A DNA stretch of 64,000 nucleotides from Telluria aromaticivorans (GCF_013003915.1 NZ_JABAIV010000001.1:372001-436000), one strand, 5' to 3'. Counted from the stretch's first letter, positions 39,068 to 49,957 are shown. A program made the numbers and translations. Notes: generated from the letters alone by a model not told the origin.

Positions 39068-39898
39068 CTAGAGCCAGGCGCCGATCAGGGCCGCCAGGGG
39101 CAGGACCGGGACGAGCGCGTCGACGCGGTCCAGCACGCCGCCGTGGCCGGGCAGCAGGTTGCTGCTGTCCTTCATGCCGGCGCGGCGCTTGAGCTGGGAT
39201 TCGAACAGGTCGCCGACCACGCTGGCCGCGACGATGAGGATGAGTACCGCGGCCAGCGCACCCCAGCCGAGGCTGGCTTGCACGCGCGCGGCGAAGGTTT
39301 GCTCCATCAGCTCGCTACCCAGCACGATGCTCAGGGTGGCGATCACCAGCACCGCGATGCAGCCGCCGATGGCGCCCTCCCACGATTTACCCGGCGAGAT
39401 CGACGGCGCCAGCTTGCGCTTGCCGAAGGCCTTGCCGGAGAAGTAGGCGAAGATGTCGGCAACCCACACGATCGCCATCACCGACAGCAGGTAGAGTGGC
39501 GAATACGCGAACAGCGTCACGATCGCGGCGAAGCAGCCAACCACCGCGATGGCGTACACCAGGCTGAGGAAAGTGTTGCTGGTACTGTTCAGCGCCGGTA
39601 GGCCGAGCTTGAGCGAAGGCGCGAAGCGCAGCGCCCAGACCAGCACGCTGATGGCGAACCAGAAGGTGGTATTGGTGCTGGGCGAGATGAAGAAGGCGTA
39701 GACGAAGGCCGCAGTCCAGAAGGCGGCGATGACCGGCGCCATCCTGGTGCCCGGATTGAACAGGCGGAAGCACTCCCAGATCGCGGCGCCGAAAAACGCC
39801 GAGACAAGCACCGCGAAGGCCATGAAGTTGTTGAGGTACAGGACCGGCAGCAAAACTGCCAGCAGCACGAGCGCGGTGAGGATCCGGGTTTTGAGCAT
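39068..39898 (-). CDS. cdsA: Phosphatidate cytidylyltransferase
   Basis: CdsA makes CDP-diacylglycerol, the precursor of all phospholipids. The 276-residue inner-membrane protein has about eight hydrophobic segments and the C-terminal CDS signature: [24 protein letters not shown] (only its ends kept here: K-R-R-A-G-x-K-D and G-G-x-L-D-R-x-D). [16 protein letters not shown] supplies the metal site. It lies 22 bp after uppS. Confidence 0.95.
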   Translation of the reverse strand: MLKTRILTALVLLAVLLPVLYLNNFMAFAVLVSAFFGAAIWECFRLFNPGTRMAPVIAAFWTAAFVYAFFISPSTNTTFWFAISVLVWALRFAPSLKLGLPALNSTSNTFLSLVYAIAVVGCFAAIVTLFAYSPLYLLSVMAIVWVADIFAYFSGKAFGKRKLAPSISPGKSWEGAIGGCIAVLVIATLSIVLGSELMEQTFAARVQASLGWGALAAVLILIVAASVVGDLFESQLKRRAGMKDSSNLLPGHGGVLDRVDALVPVLPLAALIGAWL

Positions 39899-39920
39899 CG
39901 GTGGTTTTTTTGCGTTGGGC

Positions 39921-40673
<753 letters not shown>

Positions 40674-40742
40674 TGGTGCATCCAGCAGGGCTGAGGGCGG
40701 TCGGCAGAACCAGGGCCGCGGCAGCCGGTCGTAAAAGGGATT

Positions 40743-40775
40743 CGGACCGGCCGCAGCAATGCCGGGGCCGGTCCG
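40743..40775 (-). other. Stem-loop between frr and uppS
   Basis: CGGACCGGCC and GGCCGGTCCG form a perfect 10-bp stem with a 13-nt loop in the 125-bp gap. On the minus strand, the direction of transcription, it is followed by a weak T4 after 7 nt. It could be a partial terminator or an RNA processing site. Confidence 0.5.
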
Positions 40776-40798
40776 CCTTGGCGCTCGCGCGCCAGGTC

Positions 40799-41359
40799 TT
40801 ACACGGTCATGATGTCTTTTTCTTTGTCGGCCAGCAGCTTGTCGATCTCGGCGACGAACTTGTCGGTCAGCTTCTGGATTTCGTCCGAGGAGCGGCGCTC
40901 GTCGTCTTCCGACGCGGTCTTGTCCTTGACCATCTTCTTCACCGCCTCGTTCGCGTCGCGGCGGATGTTGCGCACGGCGATCTTGGCATCTTCGCCTTCG
41001 TTCTTGGTCAGCTTGACCATTTCCTTGCGGCGTTCTTCGGTCAGCGCCGGGGTCGGGACGCGGATCATCTCGCCCTGCGACGACGGGTTCAGGCCCAGGT
41101 CGGAGTCGCGGATCGCGCGCTCGATGGCGGCAGCCATCTTCTTTTCGAACGGCTGCACGCCGATGGTGCGGGCGTCGATCAGGGTCAGGTTGGCGACCTG
41201 CGAAATCTGGGTCGGCGAACCGTAATAGTCGACCATCACGGAGTCGAGGATGCCGGCGTGGGCGCGGCCGGTACGGACCTTGGCCAGGTTGGCACGCAGG
41301 GTCTCGATGGACTTGGCCATGCGCTCCTGGGCGTTTTTCTTCACATCAGCTAAGGACAT
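40799..41359 (-). CDS. frr: Ribosome recycling factor
   Basis: RRF splits post-termination ribosomes with EF-G. The 186-residue protein matches the family over its full length: M-S-L-A-D-V-K-K start, [11 protein letters not shown] in the first helix of domain I, Y-Y-G-S-P-T near the hinge, and the C-terminal [12 protein letters not shown]. The ATG has GGAGAGCAGC upstream. It follows pyrH by 48 bp, the conserved order. Confidence 0.97.
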   Translation of the reverse strand: MSLADVKKNAQERMAKSIETLRANLAKVRTGRAHAGILDSVMVDYYGSPTQISQVANLTLIDARTIGVQPFEKKMAAAIERAIRDSDLGLNPSSQGEMIRVPTPALTEERRKEMVKLTKNEGEDAKIAVRNIRRDANEAVKKMVKDKTASEDDERRSSDEIQKLTDKFVAEIDKLLADKEKDIMTV

Positions 41360-41407
41360 GCTGCTCTCCTGTTTTTCTTGATTCAAAAGGTTCAACTACA
41401 TTCAATC

Positions 41408-42124
41408 TCAGACGTGTACAAGTGTACCTTCGTCTTCACCCATCACCACGCGGAGGAGCGCGCCCGGCTTGACGATCGAGAACACCTTGATCGGCAGCTT
41501 CTGGTCGCGGCACAGGGCGAAGGCGGTGGCGTCCATCACCTGCAGGTGCTTGGAAATCGCTTCGTCGAAGGTGATCGACTCGTAGCGGGTCGCGTGCGGG
41601 TCCTTGTTCGGGTCGGCGCTGTAGACGCCGTCGACCTTGGTCGCCTTCAGGACGATCTCGGCCGAGATTTCCGCGCCGCGCAGCGCGGCCGCGGTATCGG
41701 TCGTGAAGAAGGGGTTGCCGGTGCCGGCGGCAAACACGACGACCTTGCCTTCTTCGAGGTATTGCAGGGCCTTCGGGCGCACGTAAGGCTCGACCACCTG
41801 CTCGATGGCGATGGCCGACATCACGCGTGCGGTGATGCCCACATGGCGCATCGCGTCGGCCAGGGCCAGCGCGTTCATGACGGTGGCCAGCATGCCCATG
41901 TAGTCGGCGGTAGCGCGGTCCATGCCCTGGGCGCCCGGGGCGACACCGCGGAAGATGTTGCCGCCGCCGATCACCACTGCCACTTCCACGCCCAGCTTCG
42001 CCACTTCGGCCACGTCGGCCACCATGCGGTCGATGGTGGCGCGGTTGATGCCGAACTGGTCGTCACCCATCAGCGCTTCGCCAGACAGTTTGAGAAGGAC
42101 TCGTTTGTAGGCTGGTTTTGTCAT
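41408..42124 (-). CDS. pyrH: UMP kinase
   Basis: PyrH phosphorylates UMP to UDP, is activated by GTP and inhibited by UTP. The 238-residue amino-acid-kinase-fold protein has [10 protein letters not shown] near 9-18, [27 protein letters not shown] and V-D-G-V-Y-S-A-D-P. It lies downstream of the tsf terminator by about 165 bp, so pyrH-frr probably has its own promoter, which I could not define. Confidence 0.97.
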   Translation of the reverse strand: MTKPAYKRVLLKLSGEALMGDDQFGINRATIDRMVADVAEVAKLGVEVAVVIGGGNIFRGVAPGAQGMDRATADYMGMLATVMNALALADAMRHVGITARVMSAIAIEQVVEPYVRPKALQYLEEGKVVVFAAGTGNPFFTTDTAAALRGAEISAEIVLKATKVDGVYSADPNKDPHATRYESITFDEAISKHLQVMDATAFALCRDQKLPIKVFSIVKPGALLRVVMGEDEGTLVHV

Positions 42125-42289
42125 GATGAAGCGGCTCCTATGTTGTGTTCGTATTCGGGTCTGACCGGCGCTGGTTTGCTGGTCTCATCTGTGTGCGGCA
42201 GATGAATGCGGGTGGTGCGGCTCGCGGTGCTGCTGCGGGCCTGCGGTTTACATGCGCAGCGATAACCCCCGCGCACACCACCCACCTAC

Positions 42290-42310
42290 AAAAACGGGCC
42301 TTACGGCCCG
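42290..42310 (-). terminator. Intrinsic terminator of tsf
   Basis: On the minus strand CGGGCC and GGCCCG form a 6-bp perfect stem with a 4-nt loop, followed by T5. It starts 7 bp past the tsf stop codon and closes the rpsB-tsf operon. Confidence 0.88.
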
Positions 42311-42317
42311 CTGTTGA

Positions 42318-43226
42318 TTACTGCTTGTTGGCAGCCATCTGTGCTGCGACTTCTGCTGCGAAGTCGTCTACCTTCTTCTCGATGCCTTCGCCGACGACGT
42401 ACATCGTGAACGACTTCACGGTGGCGCCAGCGGCCTTCAGCATCTGCTCGACCGACTGCTTGTCGTTCTTGACGAACGTCTGGTTCAGCAGCGAGACTTC
42501 TTTCAGGTACTTCTGCACCGAGCCGTCGATACGCTTCGAGACGATCTCGGCCGATTGTGGCTGCTTGCCTTCGGCGACGGCCTTGTCGGCGTCTTCCTGG
42601 GCTTTCAATTGAGCCACCGAACGCTCTTTTTCGATCATGTCGGCAGGCACCTGGTCAGCCGACAGCGACACCGGCTTCATTGCAGCGATGTGCATCGCCA
42701 CGTCCTTGCCGACCTGCTCGTCCGCGCCTTCGAACTCGACCATCACGCCGATGCGGGTACCGTGCAGGTAGGAGGCCAGCTTGCCGGTGGTTTCGAAACG
42801 CTGGAAACGGCGAACGGTCATATTCTCGCCGATTTTACCGATCAGTGCCGTACGCACGTCGTCGAAGGTCTTGCCTTCGTGCGGGATCGCGGACAGGGCG
42901 GCGACGTCGGCCGGGTTCTGCTCGGCGACCAGGCGTGCTGCCAGGTTGACCATGGCCAGGAATTCATCGTTCTTGGCGACGAAGTCGGTTTCGCTGTTGA
43001 CTTCGACCAGCGCGCCGACGTTGCCGGAGATATAAGTGGCGACCACGCCTTCGGCGGTCACGCGAGCAGCTGCCTTCGATGCCTTGCCGCCCAGCTTGAC
43101 GCGCAGGATCTCTTCTGCACGGCCCATGTCGCCATCGGCCTCGGTCAGTGCTTTCTTGCATTCCATCATAGGCGCGTCGGTCTTCGCGCGCAGTTCACCC
43201 ACCATCGCTGCAGTAATTGCTGCCAT
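42318..43226 (-). CDS. tsf: Elongation factor Ts
   Basis: EF-Ts exchanges GDP for GTP on EF-Tu. The 302-residue protein has the N-terminal UBA-like domain ([19 protein letters not shown]), the core signature [14 protein letters not shown] near 77-88 and the coiled-coil and C-terminal modules. The ATG has AGGAG 9 nt upstream. It follows rpsB across a gap that holds a G/C-rich attenuator-like hairpin. Confidence 0.97.
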   Translation of the reverse strand: MAAITAAMVGELRAKTDAPMMECKKALTEADGDMGRAEEILRVKLGGKASKAAARVTAEGVVATYISGNVGALVEVNSETDFVAKNDEFLAMVNLAARLVAEQNPADVAALSAIPHEGKTFDDVRTALIGKIGENMTVRRFQRFETTGKLASYLHGTRIGVMVEFEGADEQVGKDVAMHIAAMKPVSLSADQVPADMIEKERSVAQLKAQEDADKAVAEGKQPQSAEIVSKRIDGSVQKYLKEVSLLNQTFVKNDKQSVEQMLKAAGATVKSFTMYVVGEGIEKKVDDFAAEVAAQMAANKQ

Positions 43227-43308
43227 GTTGTTTTCTCCTAATTTGGTGTAGAAAGTGCGGTCGTCCAGCGGACAGCCACACGATGTTTGATTGCTGAATC
43301 TTGTGCTT

Positions 43309-43347
43309 AAAAAAAGGGGGGCTCGTGCCACGGCTCGGCGCCCCCTT
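43309..43347 (-). terminator. Attenuator-like hairpin between rpsB and tsf
   Basis: On the minus strand AAGGGGG pairs with CCCCCTT around a loop of about 20 nt that can itself pair in part, and a T7 run follows (A7 on the plus strand at 43309-43315). It lies 34 bp past the rpsB stop and 83 bp before the tsf start, so it would reduce read-through from rpsB to tsf. Confidence 0.7.
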
Positions 43348-43380
43348 CGAATCTCACGGCAGGACGCGCCTGCCGCTCAA

Positions 43381-44133
43381 TTATGCTTGCTCGGAAACTT
43401 CGACGAAGTCGTCGCCGCCGGCTGCCTTGACCATCTCGGCAACTTCGTTGGTGGCGTTGGCACGGCCTTCCAGGATCGCATCGGCAACGCCGCGTGCGTA
43501 CAGGGTGATAGCCTTCGACGAGTCGTCGTTACCCGGGATCACGTGGGTGACGCCTTCTGGCGAGTGGTTGGTATCGACGATGCCGATGACCGGGATGCCC
43601 AGCTTGCCGGCTTCGGTGATGGTGCCCTTGTGGTAGCCGACGTCGACGACGAAGATCGCGTCAGGCACGCCGCCCAGGTCCTTGATGCCGCCGATCGACT
43701 TCTGCAGCTTGACCATTTCGCGTTCGAACATGAGCGCTTCTTTTTTCGACAGCTTCTCGACCGAACCGTCTTCGATCTGGGCTTCCATTTCCTTCAGGCG
43801 CTTGATCGAGGTCTTGATGGTCTTGAAGTTGGTCAGCATGCCGCCGAGCCAACGCTGGTCGACGTAAGGCACGCCAGCGCGCTGGGCTTCAGCAGCGATG
43901 ATGTCGCGGGCCTGGCGCTTGGTGCCGACCATCAGGATGGTGCCGCGGTTAGCCGAGATCTGCTTGATGGTTTTCATCGCATCCTGGTACATCGCCATGG
44001 TTTTTTCCAGGTTGATGATGTGGATTTTGTTGCGATGACCGAAGATGAACGGCGCCATCTTTGGGTTCCAGAAACGGGTCTGGTGGCCGAAGTGAATACC
44101 GGCTTCCAGCATTTCGCGCATAGTAACGGACAT
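43381..44133 (-). CDS. rpsB: 30S ribosomal protein S2
   Basis: S2 is a late-binding small-subunit protein at the body-head junction. The 250-residue protein has the family signatures [14 protein letters not shown] near 5-18, [12 protein letters not shown] and [10 protein letters not shown]. The ATG has TGGAGA 6 nt upstream. A consensus-like promoter lies 130-160 bp upstream. It heads the rpsB-tsf operon and is divergent from map. Confidence 0.98.
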   Translation of the reverse strand: MSVTMREMLEAGIHFGHQTRFWNPKMAPFIFGHRNKIHIINLEKTMAMYQDAMKTIKQISANRGTILMVGTKRQARDIIAAEAQRAGVPYVDQRWLGGMLTNFKTIKTSIKRLKEMEAQIEDGSVEKLSKKEALMFEREMVKLQKSIGGIKDLGGVPDAIFVVDVGYHKGTITEAGKLGIPVIGIVDTNHSPEGVTHVIPGNDDSSKAITLYARGVADAILEGRANATNEVAEMVKAAGGDDFVEVSEQA

Positions 44134-44263
44134 GAATTTCTCCAGGGTTAAGTCTTGAATGTGGCCAGTCACCGTTTAGGCACCCTTTGTCGGCCACACT
44201 CGCGATTTCATTTAAAAAGATGTTTTTTGCAACATTGCTCGATGCGAATACGAGCAACCCGAG

Positions 44264-44292
44264 ATTCTAGCGGGATTTGGGTTTGTTATCAA
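44264..44292 (-). promoter_or_regulatory. rpsB: Sigma-70 promoter of rpsB
   Basis: On the minus strand TTGATA (44287-44292) and TAGAAT (44264-44269) are separated by exactly 17 bp. Each matches the consensus at 5 of 6 positions. The position about 130 bp upstream of rpsB leaves room for a structured leader. Confidence 0.8.
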
Positions 44293-44329
44293 GCACGACG
44301 TGGGATGCGGCGGCGAAAATACGGTGTAC

Positions 44330-44463
44330 CGTAGGGTGGGCGGGGTAATTTCGGGCAATGCCCGGAATTACGTACGCCCGCGCGTTCAACCATCGATTGA
44401 ACACGCGCTGCGGCTAATCCTATCCTTGTTGAACGCGTGGGCAAGGGACTTGCCCACCCTACG
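44330..44463. repeat. Dispersed palindromic repeat, copy C
   Basis: About 134 bp bounded by CGTAGGGTGGGC and GCCCACCCTACG, a perfect 12-bp terminal inverted repeat. Inner arms GCGTTCAAC and GTTGAACGCG and a hairpin TTTCGGGCAATGCCCGGAA type core are present. It lies between the rpsB promoter and map. Confidence 0.85.
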
Positions 44464-44541
44464 ATGCGCGGCAACATCCCTTATAATGGCCAGATATTAC
44501 ACAGCGCCCTGTGCCCTACCTATTTTCATACGACATCCATT

Positions 44542-45375
44542 ATGTCCATTTCCATCAAGACCCCTGACGAAATCGAAGGCATGCGCCTGGCTGGCCGCCT
44601 TGGCGCCGAAGTGCTCGATTACATCACGCCCTTCGTGAAGCCCGGGGTGACCACCGGCGAGCTCGACCGCCTGTGCCACGAATACATGAGCAACGTGCAG
44701 GGCTCGACCCCGGCGCCGCTGAACTACGCCCCGCCCGGCTATACGCCCTACCCGAAAGCCGTCTGCACTTCGGTCAACGACGTGATCTGCCACGGCATCC
44801 CGGGCGACAAGGTGCTCAAGAGCGGCGACGCGCTGAACATCGACGTCACCGTCATCAAGGATGGCTTCCACGGCGATAACAGCCGCATGTTCCTGGTCGG
44901 CGAGCCGTCGATCCTGGCGCGCCGCCTGTCCGAGGTCACCTACGAGTGCATGTGGCTGGGCATCTCAAAGGTGAAAGCCGGCGCCCACCTGGGCGACATC
45001 GGCCACGTGATCCAGCAGCACGCCGAGAAGAATGGCTATAGCGTGGTGCGCGAATTCTGCGGCCACGGCATCGGCCGCGTGTTTCACGAAGAGCCGCAGG
45101 TGCTGCATTACGGCCGTCCGGGCACGCTGGAAAAGCTCGAGGCGGGCATGATCTTCACGATCGAGCCGATGATCAATGCCGGCCGCCGGGAGATCAAGGA
45201 AATGCCTGACGGCTGGACCATCAAGACCAAGGACCGCAGCCTGTCGGCGCAGTGGGAGCACACCGTGCTGGTCACCGAGACCGGTTTCGAGATCCTGACC
45301 CAGTCCGCCGGCACCCCGCCGCCGCCGGCCATCGTGCTGCCGCTGCTGGAACAGGGCGCGGCGGTCGCGGCCTGA
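44542..45375 (+). CDS. map: Type I methionine aminopeptidase
   Basis: MAP removes the initiator methionine from nascent proteins. The 277-residue protein has the pita-bread fold metal ligands in I-D-V-T-V-I-K-D-G-F-H-G-D (two aspartates), G-H-G-I-G-R-x-F-H-E-E-P (histidine) and F-T-I-E-P (glutamate), with the last glutamate in Q-W-E-H-T. The C-terminal tail of about 25 residues is longer than in E. coli. No Shine-Dalgarno sequence precedes the ATG, but the family start M-S-I-S-I-K-T-P-D-E-I fits. glnD begins 10 bp after its stop. Confidence 0.96.
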   Translation: MSISIKTPDEIEGMRLAGRLGAEVLDYITPFVKPGVTTGELDRLCHEYMSNVQGSTPAPLNYAPPGYTPYPKAVCTSVNDVICHGIPGDKVLKSGDALNIDVTVIKDGFHGDNSRMFLVGEPSILARRLSEVTYECMWLGISKVKAGAHLGDIGHVIQQHAEKNGYSVVREFCGHGIGRVFHEEPQVLHYGRPGTLEKLEAGMIFTIEPMINAGRREIKEMPDGWTIKTKDRSLSAQWEHTVLVTETGFEILTQSAGTPPPPAIVLPLLEQGAAVAA

Positions 45376-45385
45376 GGATCCGGTC

Positions 45386-47956
45386 ATGGGACAGCCCCTA
45401 CTGGCCGACAGCTCGCGCACGCAACTGCGCCAGCGGCTCAAGGCCGAGCGGCAGGTCCTGATCGACGCCTTCCACCAGGACGGCAAGCCGGAAAAACTGC
45501 TGCGTGGCCTGCGCACCTGCGTCGACGGCGTGCTGACGGACGCATGGCTCGCCGCCGGACTGCCCGCCGGGACGGCCCTGGTGGGCGTCGGCGGCTACGG
45601 GCGCGGCGAGTTGTTCCCCTATTCCGACGTCGACCTGCTGGTCTTGCTCGGCCAGCCGGCCGACGCCATCACCCAGGCCAAGCTGGAATCGCTGGTGCAG
45701 CTGTTCTGGGACCTGGGCCTGGAGATCGGCCACAGCATCCGCACCGTCGACGAATGCCTGGTCGAATCTAGAGCGGACATCACGGTGCAAACCAGTTTGC
45801 TGGAAGCGCGCCTGGTCACCGGCGACGCGCAGCTGTTCGCCGAACTGCAGCGCCGCTACCGCGAAGCCATGGACCCGCAGGCTTTCTTCCGCGCCAAGAC
45901 CGCCGAAATGCGCCTGCGCCATGCCAAGTACGAGTACACCGCGTTCTCGCTCGAGCCGAATGTCAAGGAAAGCCCGGGCGCGCTGCGCGACCTGCAGGTG
46001 ATCCTGTGGGTGGCCAAGGCCGCGCGCCTGGCGGAATCGTGGAGCCAGCTCGCGCGCGGAAAATTCATCACGCGCACCGAGGCGCGCCAGCTGATGGAGA
46101 AGGAATACGCCTTCAAGGACATCCGCGTGCGCCTGCACCTGCAGACGGGCAGGCGCGAAGACCGGCTGGTGTTCGACGTCCAGACCCCGATCGCCAAGAC
46201 CTTCGGCCTGGAAAACATTGAGGGCCGGCGCGCCAGCGAATTCCTGATGCAGCGCTACTACTGGGCGGCCAAGACGGTCACCCAGCTCAACACCATCCTG
46301 CTGCAGAACATCGAAGCCCAGCTGTTCCCGCGCCCGTCCTCGGCCGCCCCGCTGAATGCCTATTTCAACGAGGTGAATGGCTTCATCGACATCGCCGCGG
46401 GCGACATCTTCGAGCGCCACCCGCCGGCGGTGCTGGGCATTTTCGTGGCGATGACCGAGCGCCCCGACCTCAAGGGCATGACCGCGCGCACCATCCGCGC
46501 GCTCTGGCATGCGCGCAACTGCATCGACGACGCCTACCGCGCCGACCCGTTCAACAAGGCCCAGTTCCTGCGCATCCTGCAGGCCCCGAGCGGCCTGGTA
46601 CATGCGCTGCGCCGCATGAACGACATGGGCGTGCTGGGGCGCTACCTGCCGGCCTTCCGCAGCATCATCGGCCAGATGCAGCACGACCTGTTCCACGTCT
46701 ACACGGTGGACCAGCACATCATGATGGTGGTGCGCAACCTGCGCCGCTTCACGATGCCCGAGCATGCGCACGAATACCCGTTCTGCAGCCAGCTGATCGC
46801 CAACTTCCGCGACCGCTGGCTGCTCTACGTGGCCGCCCTCTTCCACGACATCGCCAAGGGCCGCGGCGGCGACCATTCCGAGCTCGGGATGCAGGATGCG
46901 GAAGACTTCTGCCGCAGCCATGGCTTGCCCGAGCGCGACACCGAACTGGTGGTCTTCCTGGTGCAGCAGCACCTGACCATGTCGACGGTGGCGCAGAAGC
47001 AGGACCTGTCCGATCCGGACGTGATCGCGGCCTTCGCGGCCCTGGTGAAGGACGAGCGCCACCTGAGCGCGCTCTACCTGCTCACGGTGGCCGACATCCG
47101 CGGCACCAGCCCCAAGGTCTGGAACGCCTGGAAGGCCAAGCTGCTGGAAGACCTGTACAAGACCACGCTGCGGGTGCTGGGGGGCGAGCCGCACAGCGCC
47201 GACCGCGAACTGCGCGTGCGCCAGAAAGAAGCATTGGCCACGCTGCGCCTGTTCGGCCTGAACGCCGATGCCCACGAAGCGCTCTGGCAGCAGCTCGACG
47301 TCGCCTACTTCCTGCGCCACGACGCCTCCGACATCGCCTGGCAGACCCGCGCCCTGATCGACAAGGTGGACAGCGACCGGCCGGTGGTGCGTGCGCGCCT
47401 GGCGCCGATCGGCGAAGGCCTGCAGGTGGCGGTCTACATCAAGGACCAGCCCGACCTGTTCGCGCGCATCTGCAGCTATTTCGACCGCAAGAACTTTTCA
47501 ATCCTTGACGCCAAGATCCACACCACGCGCCACGGCTACGCGCTCGATACCTTCATGGTGACCGACGAAACCTTCGCCGGCAGCTACCGCGACATCATCA
47601 GCCTCATCGAACACGAGCTGTGCGCCCTGCTGCTGGCGCAGGACCCGCTCCCACCCTTCAGCCGCGGCCGTTTGTCGCGTCTGTCGCGCACCTTCCCGAT
47701 CACGCCGACGGTGGACCTGCGCCCCGACGAGCGCGGCCAGTTCTACGTGCTGTCGGTGGCCGCCAACGACCGCACCGGCCTGCTGTACGCGATCGCCAGC
47801 GTGCTGGCGCGCTACCGCATCAACCTGCACACGGCAAAAATCCTGACCCTGGGCGAGCGCGTCGAAGACGTGTTCCTGGTCGATGGCCCGGCCCTGAACA
47901 ACCCGCGCGTGCAGGTGCAGCTCGAAACCGAGCTGCTGGATGCACTCAAGATCTAG
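45386..47956 (+). CDS. glnD: PII uridylyltransferase/uridylyl-removing enzyme
   Basis: GlnD adds UMP to PII proteins at low glutamine and removes it at high glutamine, setting nitrogen control. The 856-residue protein has the nucleotidyltransferase motif G-V-G-G-Y-G-R-G-E-L-F-P-Y-S-D-V-D (G69-G70, D81, D83), a central helical region, an HD domain with F-H-D-I-A-K-G-R-G-G-D-H-S at 486-498, and two ACT domains in the last 190 residues for glutamine sensing. It lies 10 bp past map, a conserved pair in betaproteobacteria. Confidence 0.97.
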   Translation: MGQPLLADSSRTQLRQRLKAERQVLIDAFHQDGKPEKLLRGLRTCVDGVLTDAWLAAGLPAGTALVGVGGYGRGELFPYSDVDLLVLLGQPADAITQAKLESLVQLFWDLGLEIGHSIRTVDECLVESRADITVQTSLLEARLVTGDAQLFAELQRRYREAMDPQAFFRAKTAEMRLRHAKYEYTAFSLEPNVKESPGALRDLQVILWVAKAARLAESWSQLARGKFITRTEARQLMEKEYAFKDIRVRLHLQTGRREDRLVFDVQTPIAKTFGLENIEGRRASEFLMQRYYWAAKTVTQLNTILLQNIEAQLFPRPSSAAPLNAYFNEVNGFIDIAAGDIFERHPPAVLGIFVAMTERPDLKGMTARTIRALWHARNCIDDAYRADPFNKAQFLRILQAPSGLVHALRRMNDMGVLGRYLPAFRSIIGQMQHDLFHVYTVDQHIMMVVRNLRRFTMPEHAHEYPFCSQLIANFRDRWLLYVAALFHDIAKGRGGDHSELGMQDAEDFCRSHGLPERDTELVVFLVQQHLTMSTVAQKQDLSDPDVIAAFAALVKDERHLSALYLLTVADIRGTSPKVWNAWKAKLLEDLYKTTLRVLGGEPHSADRELRVRQKEALATLRLFGLNADAHEALWQQLDVAYFLRHDASDIAWQTRALIDKVDSDRPVVRARLAPIGEGLQVAVYIKDQPDLFARICSYFDRKNFSILDAKIHTTRHGYALDTFMVTDETFAGSYRDIISLIEHELCALLLAQDPLPPFSRGRLSRLSRTFPITPTVDLRPDERGQFYVLSVAANDRTGLLYAIASVLARYRINLHTAKILTLGERVEDVFLVDGPALNNPRVQVQLETELLDALKI

Positions 47957-48018
47957 CGCCTGGCCTGACGTTCAAGCCTGGCCTGCCTTTTTTTACCCTT
48001 ACTTTTTACTGTTGCCCG

Positions 48019-48765
48019 ATGACTGAACCACTCCGCCTCTCCAAACGTATGTCCGAACTCGGCCTGTGCTCGCGCCGCGAAGCCGATGAATGGATCGCCC
48101 GTGGCTGGGTGCGGGTGGACGGCCAGGTCGTCTCGGAACTGGGCAGCAAGGTGCTGCCGACCCAGCGCATCACGGTCGAGCGCCAGGCGGCGGCCGAGCA
48201 GTCGAAGCGCGTGACCATCCTGATCAACAAGCCGATGGGCTATGTGAGCGGCCAGGCCGAAGACGGCTACACGCCGGCGGTGGCCCTGATCAAACCGGAG
48301 AACCGCTGGCCGGACGATCCATCGAAGGAAAACTTCCACCCGACCCAGCTGCGCAGCCTGGTGCCGGCCGGCCGCCTCGACATCGATTCGGTGGGCCTGC
48401 TGGTGCTGACCCAGGACGGCCGCGTCGCCAAGCAGCTGATCGGCGAAACGACCTCGGTCGAGAAGGAATACCTGGTGCGGGTGGAATACACCAAGCCAGG
48501 CACGCTACCGGAGTCGGACCTGAAGAAGCTGTGCTTCGGCCTGTGGATGGACGGCAAGCCGCTGCTGCCGGCCAAGGTGCGCTGGCAGAACGAAGACCAG
48601 CTCAGCTTCACGCTGAAAGAAGGCAAGAAGCGCCAGATCCGCCGGATGTGCGACATGGTCGGGCTCAAGGTGGTCGGCCTCAAGCGCGTGCGGATCGGCA
48701 AAGTGAAGCTGGGCGACCTGCCGGTGGGGCAGTGGCGCTACCTGCTCCCAGAGGAACAGTTTTAA
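48019..48765 (+). CDS. RsuA/RluB/E/F-family pseudouridine synthase
   Basis: The 248-residue protein has an N-terminal S4 RNA-binding domain (L-S-K-R-M-S-E-L-G-L-C-S-R-R-E-A-D near 7-23) and a catalytic domain with G-R-L-D-I-D-S-V-G-L-L-V-L-T-Q-D-G carrying the catalytic aspartate. K-R-Q-I-R-R-M-C and L-K-R-V-R-I-G are conserved. It isomerises uridine in rRNA; the sequence is most like the RluF type (23S U2604), but this assignment is tentative. It follows glnD by 62 bp. Confidence 0.9.
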   Translation: MTEPLRLSKRMSELGLCSRREADEWIARGWVRVDGQVVSELGSKVLPTQRITVERQAAAEQSKRVTILINKPMGYVSGQAEDGYTPAVALIKPENRWPDDPSKENFHPTQLRSLVPAGRLDIDSVGLLVLTQDGRVAKQLIGETTSVEKEYLVRVEYTKPGTLPESDLKKLCFGLWMDGKPLLPAKVRWQNEDQLSFTLKEGKKRQIRRMCDMVGLKVVGLKRVRIGKVKLGDLPVGQWRYLLPEEQF

Positions 48766-48775
48766 CGCGGCGGTT

Positions 48776-49957
48776 TTAAGCGGCCCAGGCCGCCCTGGCG
48801 CAGCGCCGCGGCGCTGCGATCGAGCGGTGCATCAGGTAGCGCGTCCCAGGCAGGTAAAGCGAGCCGGCAAAGGCCAGGTCACGCCACCAGCCATTAGCTT
48901 CAAACTGGAAGCACGGCGTCAGCGCGCGGCTCAGCGCCTGGTAGGCGCGCACCGTACGCAGGCGCCCGGCGCTGTAGCGTTCCAGTCCCACGGCCGGCCC
49001 ATGCTGCGCCACCTTGGTCGCCAGCGCCAGCGCATCCTGCACCGCCAAGGTCGTTCCCATCCCCAGCTGCGGGCTCATGGCATGCGCCGCATCGCCGACG
49101 ATGGCGATCGGGCCGGCCGCCAGGCGCTTTGGGCGAGCGTGGCAGTAGGCTGCAAACGCGAACTGCTCGTGCGAATGGATGCGCTCGACCAGCGACCCGG
49201 ATTCGGGCCAGAGCGCCAACAGCTCGCGCTTGAAATCCTCGATGGGGGCGGCGCGCCACGCTGTGTACTTGTCCCGGTGCAGGCTCCAGAAGACGGAAAC
49301 GCGCAGGGCGTGGGGCAGGCGTTCGGTCGGCATGATGCCGAACATGCGGCGCGTGCCGCCGTAGCGTTGCAGGAGTTGAGTAGGAGCCTGCCAATCCGGC
49401 AGGTCAATCAGCGACCACAAGGCGCCCCAGGCATAGGGCGTCGACGCCGTCGCCAGGCTGCATTGCGCGCTCAAGCTGGAGGTCGCGCCGTTGGCGATGA
49501 CGACGATGTCGAATTCGCGCGGCGCGCCATTCACGTCGATGATGCCGCGTTCGCCTTCCGAACGGACACCGGTGACATCGGCGCCGAAATGAAGGCTGGC
49601 GCCCAGGCGCAGGCATTCCCGCTGCAGCACCCTGCCCAGCGCCGAGCGGCTGACGGCGCGTGCCTCTTGGCCACGGTAGTCGATGTCGACCAGCTTCCAG
49701 CCGCGATGGCTCAGTCCGACCAGTCGTTCGATCGGCACGCTGGCCGCCTCGAAGGCCTGCGCGACTCCGAGATCTTCCAGCGCGGCGATGCCCTGCGGCT
49801 GGATCAAGACGCCGGCGCCGAGCGTGGCCAGCGACGGATGCTTCTCGAAGACCCCGACCTCATGGCCGTCCCGCGCCATGGCAATCGCCGTGGCCAGTCC
49901 GGCGCTGCCCGCGCCCACGATGCCGACGCGGCAGCCCTTCAGGTTCGATCGAAGCAT
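48776..49957 (-). CDS. FAD-dependent monooxygenase
   Basis: The 393-residue protein is a class A flavin monooxygenase of the PHBH/UbiH fold. It has G-I-V-G-A-G-S-A-G-L near 12-21, the second FAD motif G-D-A-A-H-A-M-S-P-Q-L-G-M-G near residue 290, and an I-V-V-I-A-N-G-A motif near 150. It would hydroxylate an unknown aromatic or related substrate with NAD(P)H and O2. No pathway genes are adjacent. It is convergent with the pseudouridine synthase gene (10 bp between stops). Confidence 0.87.
   Translation of the reverse strand: MLRSNLKGCRVGIVGAGSAGLATAIAMARDGHEVGVFEKHPSLATLGAGVLIQPQGIAALEDLGVAQAFEAASVPIERLVGLSHRGWKLVDIDYRGQEARAVSRSALGRVLQRECLRLGASLHFGADVTGVRSEGERGIIDVNGAPREFDIVVIANGATSSLSAQCSLATASTPYAWGALWSLIDLPDWQAPTQLLQRYGGTRRMFGIMPTERLPHALRVSVFWSLHRDKYTAWRAAPIEDFKRELLALWPESGSLVERIHSHEQFAFAAYCHARPKRLAAGPIAIVGDAAHAMSPQLGMGTTLAVQDALALATKVAQHGPAVGLERYSAGRLRTVRAYQALSRALTPCFQFEANGWWRDLAFAGSLYLPGTRYLMHRSIAAPRRCARAAWAA

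Larger units (their letters stand above)
44134..44541. other. rpsB-map divergent intergenic region
   Basis: This 408-bp gap contains, from the rpsB side, an AT-rich leader of about 125 bp, the rpsB promoter (44264-44292), palindromic repeat copy C (44330-44463) and about 75 bp before map. The 5' leader of rpsB may hold the S2 autoregulatory site known in other proteobacteria, but I could not trace its structure. No coding frame is supported. Confidence 0.6.

Noticed and set aside
45398-47320. Minus-strand open frame of about 640 codons
   Set aside because: It is antisense to glnD, which is complete and conserved.
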